Below are positions 12,561 to 25,387 of a stretch of DNA of 64,000 bases, piece after piece. Below the pieces are notes generated by a model. That model had not been told where the DNA came from, ran no database searches, and saw only the letters and a list, made by a program, of their open reading frames with translations. The number at the start of each line of letters is the position of its first letter. The stretch's first letter is position 1. Source of the stretch: Gnetum montanum (taxonomy: Eukaryota > Streptophyta > Gnetopsida > Gnetales > Gnetaceae); NCBI GenBank assembly GCA_015680685.1, contig MNCI01021413.1:210287-274286 (forward strand). Direction: 5' to 3'. The position numbers and the translations under genes are program-made.

Positions 12561-12819
12561 GATATGACCAAGCAAAGGCTATTGGTCATTTGTTGACCAC
12601 TTTCAATAGTTTTGCTTTCTGTTTAGGAGCAAGTTTGGCATTAAGTGTGACTAGCTTGCCATATTTTAACAATGCATATTCTAGGCCAGCAGGTAGAGCT
12701 TTCAACTCTAGAAAGTCTTGTTTAAAATTCTCAGGGATATCTAACTATTTCCAATTGGTATCATCATTTTCATTATCAAAGAGTTGGTGATAAAATTGCT
12801 CTAGTTCATCCATGCTTGC

Positions 12820-13480
12820 AACATAAGTGCATGTCAGGCTCTTAGCAGGTTCCATGCACATTGTGCTATTGTCAGAATTAGTGGTTAGCCACTGGGTGCC
12901 CTCTTGTTTTGTGGCTATTGCATATAGACACCTTTGAATATTTACCTTATGTGCACACTGCTTGCATGCAGAAATAGATGCTCATTTTATAGACTAGAGT
13001 TTTTGCATGCAATGACACCTTGAATCATTGTATGCAATGCATAGAACTAGTCTCTTCTTGATCTTTCCAAATATATTTTCCTTTGATATCTCCATGGAAA
13101 GATCTCTTATCCATTCTTGCATCAACAGTGCTTAACCATGCCCTTCCCATAATGATTGGGAAGTCCCCCTTACAATTTTCAACCTTGATTACTAGGAAAT
13201 CGACAAGATAAGACCACCCACAAATAGTGCTCACAATGTCTTCAACTAGTCCCAATGAAACAATGATAGACTAGTCTGCCAATTTCAATCTAATATTTCT
13301 CTTCTTGAGAGGTAGTAGGTTTCAAGAAGTATACATCTCATGAGAAATCAAGTTCACACCAGAACCTAAATCAAGAAGAGTATTACATGGTTCATTCCTA
13401 GCAATCTATAGATAGATAAGAGGACTTTCAGGATCAACTAATTTTCTAGGAAGGTTGCTAGCCTGGATCCAATTAGATAC
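12820..13480 (-). pseudogene. Retropepsin-type protease remnant, element 1
   Basis: The frame 13255-13025 reads GLVEDIVSTICGWSYLVDFL...PIIMGRAWLSTVDA, matching the protease C-terminal half (IIMGRAWL flap/core strand) of element E. The active-site half (DLGSGVNLIS-like, about 13370-13330) is present but shifted. The enzyme would cut the Gag-Pol polyprotein. A poorly conserved linker to RT follows (to about 12820). Confidence 0.75.
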
Positions 13481-13699
13481 AACATGGATAAGCATAATAA
13501 TATGGATTTTGGATGATATTTGATTTGAAGGGGACCTAATGGAATGGTTTGTAGAGGATGAAGTAGGAGCAGGGTGATTAGTCGCCTAAGTTTGTGAGGG
13601 GTTAGTAGGGTTTTTGGATCGAAGGAATGATCTTTTACAACCATGAGGTTCTAAACCCCTCAGTTGATGAACTAGTTGTAGATTGATGGCCTTGGTAGC

Positions 13700-15939
13700 A
13701 TTACGTTGCTATGACTAGGCTAGAAGTTCACCTTGCATAGATGGAGCAGGTGGTAGCTACGTTGAGGGTTGAGGAACAAGTGCAGAAACAAGAGGAGGAT
13801 AAGGATAAAATGTGGCATCCCTCTTGGAATGTGAAGAATGAGTTTTGTAGTATTTGAGAGGATGGTAGTGATGTTCAAAAGGAGAAACATGACGAGAAGA
13901 GTAATGTGGAGATAAGGGTTGTTGAACGTCATACCCATATGGATTTGGTTGCTTGTAAGGGTACTACTACCTTGGTGGTGGCATTTTCCATGACTATAGT
14001 TGGTGTCATTGTTGATATTCTTCATATGGTTGTAGTGGAGTTCCACTTGGTTAATATTATTGTTGCTAATGGAACTAGTTGGGATTGCCTTGAGGATAAG
14101 GAAACCTTCTGGGTGCTTGCCTTCTTTCTAGTCATGGATTTACAACATACACCTCATATTCCTATAAGTGTGACACAATGGTGCAACATCCCTTAGGATG
14201 TTCGTTTTGGTAGATGTCACATCCATCATCCTCATCTAATTCAATTTTTGCAAGTTCATCTACTGTAATAATTTTACCCTTACCCCTTTGGTAGGCACAT
14301 TTAACTTCTTTTTACCTCCTGTAGTTATGATCACTATGCTCTCATGATTCTTCGATGATTTTTAGAATAGTTTGGAATTTTTCATCCAATGAATCCCACA
14401 TTTTATCCATCTTAGCTAGAATTTCAGACATAGATTTTTGGATCGGCAAGGTCTTTTTGTTTACCACCTCATCAAGTGGTGATTCCTCCTGACTGTCACA
14501 AAATTAGATGTTCCTCTTTTTGATAGAAAGATCCCTTTTGTGTTCCTCTACACTTTCATGTTTTATCAACTCTCCTTCTTCTTTTGCTACTTGCTCAATT
14601 AGCCTTTGAATCTGATGGGCTCTAAGTTTTTATATTCTCCCTTGGGCATAGACCCCAAGAGTTCTCCTGATTTCTGATCTATGTCCATCTATGATATGGC
14701 AAAGTTATTCCCACTAAGAATAAGCATGGCTAGGCCATCAGTGTATGAGAGAATAGTATCCGCCCATGGCGGTGTCTAAGGGTTCATGATTTCTTTGCTT
14801 CCATCCTTGGATCTACCTTATCAGATTAAACACTCTAAAGTACGTTTGATACTTATCGTTAAATAGCTCAAGAATTGTACTCCACAGGTAGATGGATTTT
14901 GGTTCCATGGATTGGTACCAACTTTCTACTTCCTTGATGAGTGTCCTGGGAAATAGCTTTAGTTTCTACCAATAATTTTTGATATTTTGTAAGGCACAGA
15001 CAACATGAAAAGCTTGAAGATGTGTCTATGGATCAGAGTTATATCCCCCTTCAAATTTAGGAATATTATTCATATCAAGTTGTCTAATTCAACTATCTTT
15101 CACATGCCTAGTTGGAATTTTTGTAGCCTTTGTAATATTTAACATGCTTTAAGTTGCTAGCAAAGGCTCATCATCAACATGATTTTTTTTGTCACTGTTG
15201 ATGTCCTCTCTTACCCCTTTGATCATTGTGGGCTTAGTGATCATCATTATTATCTCATTGTTCACCTCCATCATAGTTGTTCTTTCTGTGGAATTTGTCA
15301 AAACCAGAAGAGGAAGAAAAAAATGTAGATGAAGAGGGCAAAGAGGGAGGAGGACTATCACCACCATGGTATCTGCCAACCTCCCTTTGGTTGTCATAGC
15401 CACATTTATCAGTTTTCTTATCATCTTGATTCTTATTCAAGCCCTTGCCTTGATTGCCATCTTTACCTGAACCTGGATTGTTGATAGTGGACTGCTAGTT
15501 TAGGGCTAGACCCAAGGGATGGAGAATTTTCATGTTGAGAACCCCCAGAGGAAAGGCCCTCATTGTTATCTTGGTTAAGTAAGAAGAAAGGATTAGTGAA
15601 TTATTTTCCCTTCACAAACTCATAATGCTTCTTTTGGTGTTAATCACTCTTGTGTTGTGTTTCAATGGGATGGTAGTCTCGGTAGTTGTAATCATGCACA
15701 ATGTACTTCTTTTGAATATCTTGGATGCCCAACTTCTTAAGAGTTTGAAGCAGAATCATGGGCATAGATCGATTAGGAGGCATTACAATATTACCTTCTA
15801 TATCACTCCATCGCAGTTGTTCATCCTGATGCAGGATGAAGGTGAAGTCAACCACACACTCATCTAGATGAGTATATACCATCTTACATTCTTGAGGGAC
15901 TTATGGTTTAGTATTTTCATACTTGTGAGAAGAAGACAT
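13700..15939 (-). pseudogene. Gag remnant, element 1
   Basis: Start MSSSHKYENTKP at 15939, the same MSxS start as in elements 2 and E. The N-terminal part contains LDECVVDFTFILHQDEQLRW. A Ser/Pro-rich and charged region follows, then the retrotransposon Gag domain (about 15100-14650). Next comes a decayed zinc knuckle C-x2-(C to Y)-x3-H-x4-C near 14185-14230, and a Tyr/Gln/Pro-rich tail to about 13720. Gag forms the virus-like particle and binds the element RNA. Stops are frequent. Confidence 0.75.
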
Positions 15940-16074
15940 TTTGTAATATAGATAGAATATTAATGTGCTTATGTGATTAAATCTATTATGAGAATGATTT
16001 TGACCTTAGGGTTTGTCCAATAATGTTAATGATGTTCACTAAACCTAGATAGCACACATTTCAAACAAAAAGAG

Positions 16075-16092
16075 TCCTTGGCAACGATGCCA
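16075..16092 (-). other. Primer binding site of element 1 (tRNA-Asp type)
   Basis: The sense strand reads TGGCATCGTTGCCAAGGA, 14 of 18 bases matching the complement of the 3' end of plant tRNA-Asp (TGGCGCCGTTGCCGGGGA). All four differences are transitions. It lies one base inside the 5' LTR. Confidence 0.75.
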
Positions 16093-16093
16093 C

Positions 16094-16444
16094 TAATGAG
16101 TGGTCAAGGTACCCCTAAGCCCAACCATACGAATTACAAAGCATTCATGCATGATCCGATTGAATTTTGTAGACTCTATGTCTTCAAGTACACTAGTCTT
16201 ATAGGAAATGAGCTTTTTCCTAACAGTCATTTGTTGTCTTCCCAATTACACTTGTGATGCACAAGGTATGGTTAAGTGTAATTGAGGCATATGATTTTTA
16301 TTATTTTATGTTTTATGTTTCTAGTTCTTAAAATAAAGAAATGAAGTAATTTAATAACTAATTTAATTTAACTAATTAACTAATCTCTAACTAGTCCTAA
16401 CATAAGCATCTAGTCCCACTTTCCATACACATCCTGAACCCAAG
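16094..16444 (-). repeat. 5' LTR of element 1, first part (U5 side)
   Basis: Begins TAATGAGTGG (decayed TGATGAG) and matches 3703-4040 of the other LTR. It is cut at 16445 by element 2. The last five bases, CCAAG, are the left target duplication of element 2. Confidence 0.85.
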
Positions 16445-17305
16445 TGATGAGTGGCAAGGTACCCCTACACCCAACCATACGAATACGAGCATTCACGCGC
16501 GATCCAGTAGAACTCCAAGGATTAAGTGCTTATGCACCTACGCAGAACAAGGATGAGTTATGCAGTCATTGTCTTCCCAAGCTTACTTGTAAGGCACAAT
16601 TGTATGATTAAGTAAACTTGAGGCATATGATTTTTTTATGTTTTTTATATTTTCTATCTTGGTCTCCTAAGTGTATGAAATGAAAATATTTAGTTAACTA
16701 ATGGGTTTTTGTAATTCTAATGTTAATCAAATCCTAACACTAGTGTCCATTCCCACTCTTTGGACACATCCTAAACCAGTGTAATACTACTGGGATTATC
16801 AAACGCTAGTCGTTACTAGGTTACCAAGGGTTCCATGTATGCTCGAAGTGGTCATGCTGAGTGTGCTAATTTGTTGATAATTAATAATTCTATAGAAATA
16901 ACATTGATTAACTAATGAGAGCATCAAATAATAGTAAATAACATCAAATGCAATAGTTAAGCTATTCTAAATGTTGCAAGGTTTATCACAAAGTTCATCT
17001 TTATTTCCGAACACAAGGTGTGCTCAAGTACACAATGTTTGAATAAAGATCCATTCACTCTATGACTTCTACTGTGGGCACTCAGAAATAATTCTAACAA
17101 TGGAAGAGAAAAACTACAAGTGTTCGGCTAAAGGACTAAAAAACACTATGCAAAACCAAACGCCCCTATCTCTTATTTATAGACAACGAGATAGGCTCCA
17201 ACATTGTGTGTCCAATGTTGGGGATCTGATGTCGCTTGGCAGATCCAATATCGTGTATCTAATACCAGGGTTTTGATATCAAGTCACTTATTTGGTGACT
17301 CATCA
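16445..17305 (-). repeat. 3' LTR of element 2
   Basis: 861 bp, TGATGAGTGGC to GACTCATCA. It pairs with 24528-25387. The U3 (right side) has a TATAAATAAGAG box (near 17170) and degenerate repeats with GATATyGnATC-like cores. Two GGTAAyCC motifs lie near 16795-16830. Confidence 0.9.
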
Positions 17306-19260
17306 TACCCCAATGACAAAATGAAAACTCATCCTCAAGTTCCTTATAAAATATTGGGAAGGTATGGGATTATTGACTGAATGACAACTGATGGTGACAT
17401 GGAATGACATACAAAAAGTGCCCGGTGAATGGGTTGACAAATGTATTATAGCATTGGTGTTCATAACCATTGTGGTGAACACTATACATAGATGACATCT
17501 AGACCCTCATTTCATAGCTTGAAGAGAGAGAGAGAGAAAAGAAAATAAGACGTGTTGCTGCCAATGTTAAAAATGTACACACCATTGTTCATCCATGGCC
17601 ACATGACTAAGCTTGTTCCTTGCGTAAATGTTCTTACTCCAGTCCATCTTGAGTGCTTCCTCCTATCCTAGTCCATTGTTCATGTGATCGCCATCTGCAC
17701 ATACAATAGAATCATGAATTAGCAAGGATAGATAAGATATAATGCAGTTGATACCTTGCCTCGATATGAAGCACATTGGCTAGGTTGTGGGTATGGTAGA
17801 TATTGGGTTAGAGGTTTGTAACTGATAACTACCCAAGGTGTAGGGGTGAGATAAGTAATGGAATGGAAAAATTTGCGACAAGCCTCCACAACTAAGAGTG
17901 AACCTCCAGTAGCAATAGGATGGAAAACGAAAGGAAAAGGAAGATAAGAGAAATAACAATGGTGAAGCCAATAATAATGAATAGAAGGGAAGAGAAACAA
18001 AATTGGATGTCATGGATGGGGTGAAACAAGAAATAGTTGATTGGAAGGAATGTTTAAGAGAAAAGAACTTAATAATTGCACCAAAAAGGAATGCTAGTGG
18101 GTCCTCCCCAAAGCAGGCTCATGCCCTTTATGCCCTAACAAACCCACAAACCAAAGAGTCCATAGGCTCTAGGAATGACATGGAGATAATAGTTAAGAAT
18201 TCACCCACAAAAATTTACCAAAGAATGAAAATGCACTAACCAAGATATAAACTAATCATAAAATTGGCAATGAGGTTGAATACAGGAAGCAATACAAAAA
18301 GAGAAAAGAGAATGGAATGGAATCCCAAAATCAAGGTTGTGTAAAGTCCCTTGTGTATTATGTGGTTAAGGTGACTTAATAAAATTCAATCCAAATCTAG
18401 ACTAAAATTAACCACATCCAGTGACCTTGCATCAACACACTTGACCAACCCATCCCCCTGAAGCAACAAGAATGCTTCCACAGAGCAACCACCATCCCAA
18501 AAAGAGAAGAATAGAGAAATAGGAAGTGAGAAAGGGCCTTAGTTTGAGGGAACCTTCAGGCATGGTTAATATGTCTTTCCAATGCCATAACCAATGCTTG
18601 TAGCCCATGTTTCTTTATTATGTCTAAGGAGTGTGCTTTGAATTCCCACCAGTATTTTTTAAGTGGGAACCACACCATGCAAAGACTTATTTGATTCATT
18701 TAGCTTCTTAATATTAGTCAATAGCGGAATGAAGGAAAACCTATGAAAAACATCCAAGTACCTAAGAGAATAGCTAGCACAAATGCATCAAATCCCCTTT
18801 AAGTCACATCCTTTTCAATCCATTTGAATCTTTCCTTGGTTTGAAGAATACCAAGCCACAAATTCATTAATAGGTTTGATTAGAAAAAGGGGCAATACAT
18901 TTCAAAAACAAAGGGAGATCATAGATTTGAATGGATGAATGGATGACATGGACTCATTGCTCATTTTATCAAAAGAAACCATATCTTAGCATCAACATTA
19001 AAAGTCAAAGGTAAAAACCAACATTAGCAATCAACACCATTATAGTACAATCCACCATCATGAGCACTTATTATGTGCTGAGTGAGAATAAATCAAACAA
19101 TAGGTAACAAAGAAAGAAATAGTAAAAATGTTAATGATGGTGTAAAAAAAAAGAAGTAAAAATGAAAAATGTATAAAACAAAAAGGATAAAAGAAACTAA
19201 GGGCTTAGAATAATTAGCATTGGTGGCCATCTCCCCCATGACTGAGTTGGAGCCATTTTA
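17306..19260 (-). other. Non-coding 3' region of element 2
   Basis: No supportable ORF. It holds three purine-tract-like motifs (17306-17323 at the LTR, 17883-17907, 19231-19248) and the hairpin AACTTG-AGGA-TGAGTT (17326-17341). It is homologous to 33587-35500 of element E and, apart from the accessory ORF module, to 7860-9860 of element 1. The GA-rich run near 17525-17545 is also shared with E. Confidence 0.7.
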
Positions 19261-19269
19261 GGCACATGG

Positions 19270-19905
19270 AAAGGTTTGGTTTGTTGGATGTTGACCAATA
19301 ATTTCTTATCCAAGCTTCCAAGTTTATAGATCATCATGGCCCTTGAAAGAAAAGTTTCATGAATGATATAAGATCCTTCCCATAGCGTTTGAAATTTAGT
19401 TCATTGTGGCAGATGTACAGGATCCCAATAAAGAACCCTATCTCCTGGTTGGTATTTGACTTTTCTAATTCTTAGGTCATGACATTGTTTGTTGAAGGCC
19501 TTGTGCAATTCATTGGATGACAGGGTGACTAATTAGTTTTCATCTAGCAAGTTAAGATTCATTAACCGTTATTTTTGTGTTAGGCTAAGGTCAAGGTTAA
19601 GGTCACATGCTGTAGATAGTGTACGGAGCTCAGCTTGGATAGGAAGTGTTGGAAGTTTACCATACACTAACTCATAGGAAGAATAGCCTATAGGGAGTTT
19701 CCATGTGGAGCGGTAGGCCTAAAGAGCATCATTTAGTTTGGTGTTCCAGTCTCACCTATATTTGCTAATGGTTCATGTCAAACTTTTTGTGATTTCCCTA
19801 TTGGTGACTTCAGCTTGACCATTCACTTGAGGATGATATGGTGTAGTCAGTTTATGCTCAACTCCTAAGCATTGCATCAACTTCCAAAAAGTCACACTTG
19901 TAAAA
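19270..19905 (-). pseudogene. Integrase C-terminal remnant, element 2
   Basis: On the minus strand the frame reads LRIRKVKYQPGDRVLYWDPVHL and a C-terminal segment like that of element 1. The catalytic core is missing: after the block matching the region near 10550 of element 1, sequence jumps to RNase H at about 19905. Stops are present. The element could not have made its own integrase after this deletion. Confidence 0.75.
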
Positions 19906-21000
19906 TGTGTAAGTATGGCTCCTAAAGCAAAATTGGACACGTCAGTCATTATATGGAATGATTTGGACTAGTCAAGAGCTTGTAGAATGGGTGTTTCTAC
20001 AAGCTTCTGTTTTAAGGTTTGGAAAGCTAACTCACATTCCTTGGTCTATTCAAAGGGTACGTCCTCTTTCATTAGTTCTACCAATGGTTTTGCAATCTTC
20101 GAAAAGTTCTTGATGAAACGTCTATAATAGCTAGTATGTCCAAGGAATGATTAGACATCTTTTACAATTTCAAGTTGACGAGTGATTCCTTGGATGATTT
20201 TAATTTTTTTAGGATCTACCTCTATCCTTGTTTGTGAAATTTTATGCCCTAATACAATCCCCTCTTAGACCATTAAGTTGATTTTTTTGCCAATTGAGCC
20301 TTAGGTTGGTTTCAACACATCATTTTAGCACTTGCTCTAATTGGTCCAGTGCTTATTCAAAGTCTGCTCTGTAGGTGGAGAAATTGTCCATAAAAACCTC
20401 CACACCATTCCCTATTTTCTGCTAAAATATACTGAGAAACAAACATTGAAATGTTGCTGGAGCATTCCACAAGCCAAATGGCATTTGCCTATATGCAAAT
20501 GTTTCCTAAGGACTCATGAATGTAGTTTTGGCTTGGTCTTCTGGTGCTATTTGGATTTGATTGTACCCACTGTAACCAGCCAGAAAACTATAATGACAAT
20601 GCCCTGTAATGGTATCTAAGACTTGGTCAATGAATGGCAATGGGAAATGATCCTTAAATGTTGCCATGTTTAATAGCCTAAAGTCTATACACACCCTCCA
20701 TTTACCATATTTTTTAGGCACAATGATTAATGGACTAACCCATTCACTGTCAGCAATGGGGTAGAGGAACGTAGCCTTTAGAAGTTGTTCAATGTCTTCT
20801 TTAACTACTTGCTTGAGCTTTGGGTTCAGTCATCTTGGGGGTTGTCATTGAGGCTTCATAGAGGGGTCAGTGTAAATTCTATGTTGGCATATTCTAGGAT
20901 CTATTCTAGTTAATTTGGGATATGACCAAGCAAAGGCTTTTGACCATTTTTTTACCATCTTTAGCAGTCCTTCTTTTTGTTGAGGAACTAGTTTAGCATT
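19906..21000 (-). pseudogene. RT and partial RNase H, element 2
   Basis: RT segment 20721-20506 reads MPKKYGKWRVCIDFRLLNMA, then DHFPLPFIDQVLDTITGH and GYNQIQIAPEDQAKTTF, classic Ty3/gypsy RT. The catalytic motif is FMDN (20383-20394), so the second Asp is lost. Upstream, 21102-20845 carries the RT N-terminal part (AFAWSYPKLTRIDPRICQHR). RNase H is cut off at 19905. Confidence 0.9.
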
Positions 21001-21099
21001 AATGATTATTGGTTTTCCATTCTTGAGAAATGCATACTCCATATTGGTGGGCAATGGTTTTAATTCAAGGGGCTCTTGCTTAAACTCGTCAGGGATTTT

Positions 21100-21860
21100 C
21101 AACTTTCCCTAGTTCATATCTTTGGTGTCAGTACTTGGAAGTTGGTGATGGACTTGCTGTAATGCATCTATGCTATCGATATAGACACAAGTCAAGCTCT
21201 CAGTTGATTCCATGCATAAAGTTGAATTACTTTCTAGGCTAGCTGTCAGCCACTGGGTGCCTTTCTATCTTATGGTTGCTGCATATAGGCATCTTTGTAT
21301 GTCAGATACTTGTGCACACTAGTTGCATGTAGGCAATGTTGAGCATTGTACAAACCAGGACTTCTGCACACAGTTGCATCCTATGTCACTGTATGCGATG
21401 CATGGAACTTTCTACTTCTCAATCTTCCCAAATGCATTTTATTTTGATATCTATAGGGAAAGATCATGTATTTCTATGTATGCATCAATCGTACTTAGCC
21501 ATGCTCTTCCCATTATGATTAGGAAGTCCCCCTTGTAGTTGTTAACTTGGATCACTAGGAAATCGGCTAGATACGACCACACACAAACAATGGTGACAAT
21601 GTCCTCCACTAATCCCAATGGAATAATGATGGACTGGTCAACCAACTCTAAACGAATGTTACTCTTCTTTAGTAGAGGTAGGTTCTAGGCTTTATACATT
21701 TCCTGGGAGATCAAATTAACACCAGAACCTGAATCCAAAAGAGCTTTACAAGGCTCATTTCTAGTGATTTGCAAATAAATAAGAGGACTTCTAGGATCAA
21801 ATAATTTCCTAAGAAGATGACCAGCTTTAATCCAATCAGTGATGGTATGAGTTAACATGA
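21100..21860 (-). pseudogene. Protease remnant, element 2
   Basis: The frame 21645-21451 reads VDQSIIIPLGLVEDIVTIVC then GDFLIIMGRAWLSTIDAY, the C-terminal half of the retropepsin. The DSGSGVNLIS-type active site is in the frame just upstream (about 21740-21700). The linker region to RT has lost its frame. Confidence 0.8.
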
Positions 21861-22039
21861 TAGTGTATGTTGAGTGTAGTTTTTGGTTCGAAGGAAACCT
21901 CGAAAATTCAAATGATGATGAAGCATTTGGATAATTAGCTGCTTGTGGTTGTAAGGACTTGGTTAGGCTACTAGTTCTAAAGAAAGGTCTCTTCTTTGAT
22001 CAGTTGTTTGAACTAATAGTAGGTTGAAGATTGATAGCC

Positions 22040-24391
22040 CTTGTAGCATTACATTACTACAGCTAGGCAGGAAGCTCACCCTGCATAGTTGGAGCAAGTG
22101 GTAATAGAGCTGTTGAAGAGATGTAGATAGATGAGAAGGGTAGTACGTATGTGGTGCATCACCCTTAGAAGAAGAAGAAGTTCTATAGTACTCGATGGTC
22201 TGGTAGTGAGGTTGAAGAGTGATGTGACTAGTAGAGTTATGTGGAGAGATCGGTTGCTAAACATAATACCCGTATTGGTCAGGTTGATGGTAAGGATACT
22301 GCTGATGTGGTAGTGGCATTCCCCATGATTGTGGGTGTTGCCATTGTTGATACTATTCATTTGATTGTGGTGGAGCTCCACTTAGATAATATGTCAAGGG
22401 TTGGTGGAACTACCTTGGGTTACCTTGAGGATAAGGTAACCTTTTGGGTGTTTGTCGTTTGTTTAATCGTGGGTTTAGTGCATACATCCCAGACTCTTGT
22501 AGATTTGACACTACTGGGCAACATCCCTTAGAATGGTCATATTAGCAAATCTCAGATTCCCCATCATTGTCTATGTTTGAATCCATAACCTCTTCAATGA
22601 CGACAACCTTGTCCTTACCCTTATTATGTGCATACTCAACTTCTTTCTTTTTTCTTCTCTCTCGGTCACTAGTTTGTTCTCTAAACTCCTCTGCTATTTT
22701 TAGGATAGTTTGAAATTTGTCATCTAGAGAGTTCCACATTTGATCCACATTTGTTGATACTTCTGATGCAAATTTTTGAATGGGAAAAGTCTTTCTATTC
22801 ACCATTTCTTCAAGTGGTGACTCTTTTCCATCTTTGCAAAATCGAACTTCCTTCTTTTAGAGGGAAGGATCTCTGTTGTACTCCTCCGCACTTTCTCTTT
22901 TCCTCAACTCATCTTCCTCCTTGACAAATCACTCCAACAATCTTTATATTTGATGGGCTTTGAGCTTGAATAGCCTTCCTTAGGCATAAGTCCCAAGGGT
23001 TCTTCATGTTTCGTACCTAAGCCCATCTACGAGATGGCATAATTGTTCCTTTTGTGAGTAACCATGGCCAAGCAACGATGTAATAATGAATAATATTGGC
23101 AAATGGTAGCATCCAAGGGTTCATGTCCTCCTTGTTTCCATCCTTGGATTTGCTTACGCAAGTTGGACACTCGAGAGTACATTTGATACTTATCGTTGAA
23201 TAGTTCCAACCTGGTACTCCATCGATGAATGGATTTCGGTTCTAAGGATTGGTACTAGCTTTCTGATTTCATGATCAATGTCTATGAAAACAACTTTAGC
23301 TTTTTCCACTCATTTTCTATATTCTACAAGGCACATGTGTCGTGGAATGCTTGTAAATGGTTTTGAGGATCAGCATTGTATCCCCTTTCAAATTGTGGGA
23401 TGTTATTCATGTCTAATCTTTTGATCCTACTATCTTTCTAGTGCCTTCTTGGAATCCTAACAGCCTTTGCTATATTTAACATACTTCAGGTGGCGAGTAG
23501 GGATTCATCATGATCAAGCTACCTATGGCATCTATGATGCTTATGCTGTTCCGTAGTCTCCCTTCTTTCATGATGTGTCTCTTTGGAATGCCCTTACCCC
23601 CTTTCTCTACTATTTTATCAATGATTTCTATTTCACCTACCATTTTCCTCATGGTCTCACCCTCTATGAATGCATTCAGATCCCGAAGGAGAGGAGGAAG
23701 AAGATGATGAAGGTGAAGAGGAAGGAGGACTGGGACCATGTTGACGCTTATCACCTTCTCTTCGATGGTCGCGGCCTTGATCATGGTTATGATTGTAATG
23801 TCCGTCATTGTCATGTATTCGTGTTCCTTCTCTAGATCCTTTGTATCCGTTGGTACTAGAACCTAGGTTATGAATAGTTGAGTGAAGATTTTGATACCCA
23901 ACTTCTTGACCGAAGTCAAAGAGAGGAACATCATTTTGTGGAAAACCTCTTGAGATAAGTTCACCACTATCATTTTTACTTAGAACATATGAGACATCCT
24001 AAGACCACTTCCCCTTTATGGATTCGTAATGTCTCTCCTATTGTAGATCCCTTTGGCATTGTACCTCTGTGCATTGATAATCTCTCAAATCTTGTTCATG
24101 CACAACATACTCTAACTGTAAGTGTTGCATTCCAATTCACGTGAGAGCATGAAGAAGCATGCCTGGGATTGAGCGATCGAGAGGTAACACCATGTTACCT
24201 TCTAAATCATGCCATTGCAATTGTTCATCCTGGTGGAGGATAAAGGTAAAGTTTGGTACATACTCATCAAGATGAGTGTATACCATATGAAACTGTTCGA
24301 GCACTGGCGGATCATCTTATGCACCCTGCCTCTGATTGTTCATGGTATCAAACCTAGTTAGTGAAGCACTCTTATAAGAAGAAGGAGACAT
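22040..24391 (-). pseudogene. Gag remnant, element 2
   Basis: Start MSPSSYKSASLTRF at 24391. N-terminal part with LDEYVPNFTFILHQDEQLQW, then a Ser/Pro- and charge-rich region (about 23830-23560). The Gag domain is at 23450-23030 (RIKRLDMNNIPQFERGY, then YNADPQNHLQAFHD, ending KYQMYSRVSNLRKQIQGWKQ). The helical segment at 22805-22600 has MWNSLD. A decayed zinc knuckle lies at about 22550-22520, then a Tyr/Pro-rich tail to about 22080. Stops interrupt it at many points. Confidence 0.85.
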
Positions 24392-24509
24392 GATTGATTA
24401 CTCAATGTGCAGTACTCTTTTTTGGTGATTGTAGGATAGTTAACCTTAAGGATTCGTTCTAACGATGGAAGGATTTCCTAAGTTATAATCAGTGCACAAA
24501 CAAATAAAT

Positions 24510-24526
24510 CCCTGGAAATGATGCCA
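24510..24526 (-). other. Primer binding site of element 2
   Basis: The sense strand reads TGGCATCATTTCCAGGG just inside the 5' LTR, a decayed match to the tRNA-Asp 3' end complement. It is weaker than in elements 1 and E. Confidence 0.65.
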
Positions 24527-24527
24527 A

Positions 24528-25387
24528 TGATGAGTAGTGAGGTGCCCCTACATCCAACCATATGAATACAAGCATTCATGCACAATTCATTCAAACTTTG
24601 AGGATTAAGTGCTTATGCACCTAAGTAGAACAAGGATGAGTTATGCAGTCGTTGTCTTCCCAAGCTTACTTGTAAGGCACAATTGTATGGTTAAGTAAAC
24701 TTGAGGTATATGATTTTTTTATGTTTTTTATATTTTCTATCTTGGTCCCTAAGTGTGTGAAATGAAAATATTTAGTTAACTAATGGGTTTTTGTAACTCT
24801 AATGTTAATTGCATCCTAACACCAATGTCCGTTCCCACTCTCTGGACACATCCTCAACTAGTGTAACACTACTGGGATTACCAAACGCTAGTCGTTACTA
24901 GGTTACCAAGTGTTCCACATATGCTCGAAGTGGTCATGCGGACTGTGCCAATTCATTGATAATTAATAATTTTGTATAAATAACATTGATTAACTAATGA
25001 AAGCATCAAATAACAGTAAATAACATTAAATGAAATAGTTAAGCTATTTCGAATGTTGCAAGGTTTATTACAAAGTTTGTCTTTATTTCCGAACACAATG
25101 TGTGCTTAGGTACACAATGCTCAAATAAAGATCTATTCACTCTATGACTCCTATTATGGCCACTCAGAAATAATTCTAACTCTGAAAGAGAAAAATTGCA
25201 AGAGTTTAGCTAAAATACTGAAAAATACTATGCAAAACCAAGTGCCCTTATCTCTTATTTATAGACAACGAGACAGGCTCCAACATCACGTGTCTGATGT
25301 CGGGGATCCGATGTCGCTTGGCCAATCTGATATTACGTATCTAGTATCAGGGGTTCGATATTGGATCACTTATTTGGTGACTCATCA
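24528..25387 (-). repeat. 5' LTR of element 2
   Basis: 860 bp, from TGATGAGTAGTG to GACTCATCA. It pairs with 16445-17305; by eye differences are mainly C/T and G/A changes, as expected from decay of methylated cytosines. TATAAATAAGAG is near 25255-25264 on the sense strand. Confidence 0.9.

Larger units (their letters stand above)
16445..25387 (-). mobile_element. Element 2: Ty3/gypsy element inserted in the 5' LTR of element 1
   Basis: An 8.94-kb minus-strand element with LTRs of 861 and 860 bp. Flanks are CCAAG (left) and CCATG (right); the uninterrupted LTR of element 1 has CCATG at this site (near 4035), so this is a 5-bp target duplication with one change. Sense order: primer site, gag, protease, RT, partial RNase H, partial integrase, non-coding 3' region, purine tract. 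About 1 kb covering the integrase core and RNase H C-terminal part is deleted at about 19905. All ORFs are decayed. Confidence 0.9.

Noticed and set aside
13906-14196. 96-codon plus-strand frame (hydrophobic)
   Set aside because: It is the shadow of the Tyr/Gln/Pro-rich gag tail on the other strand. The same shadow appears in element 2 at 22241-22531.
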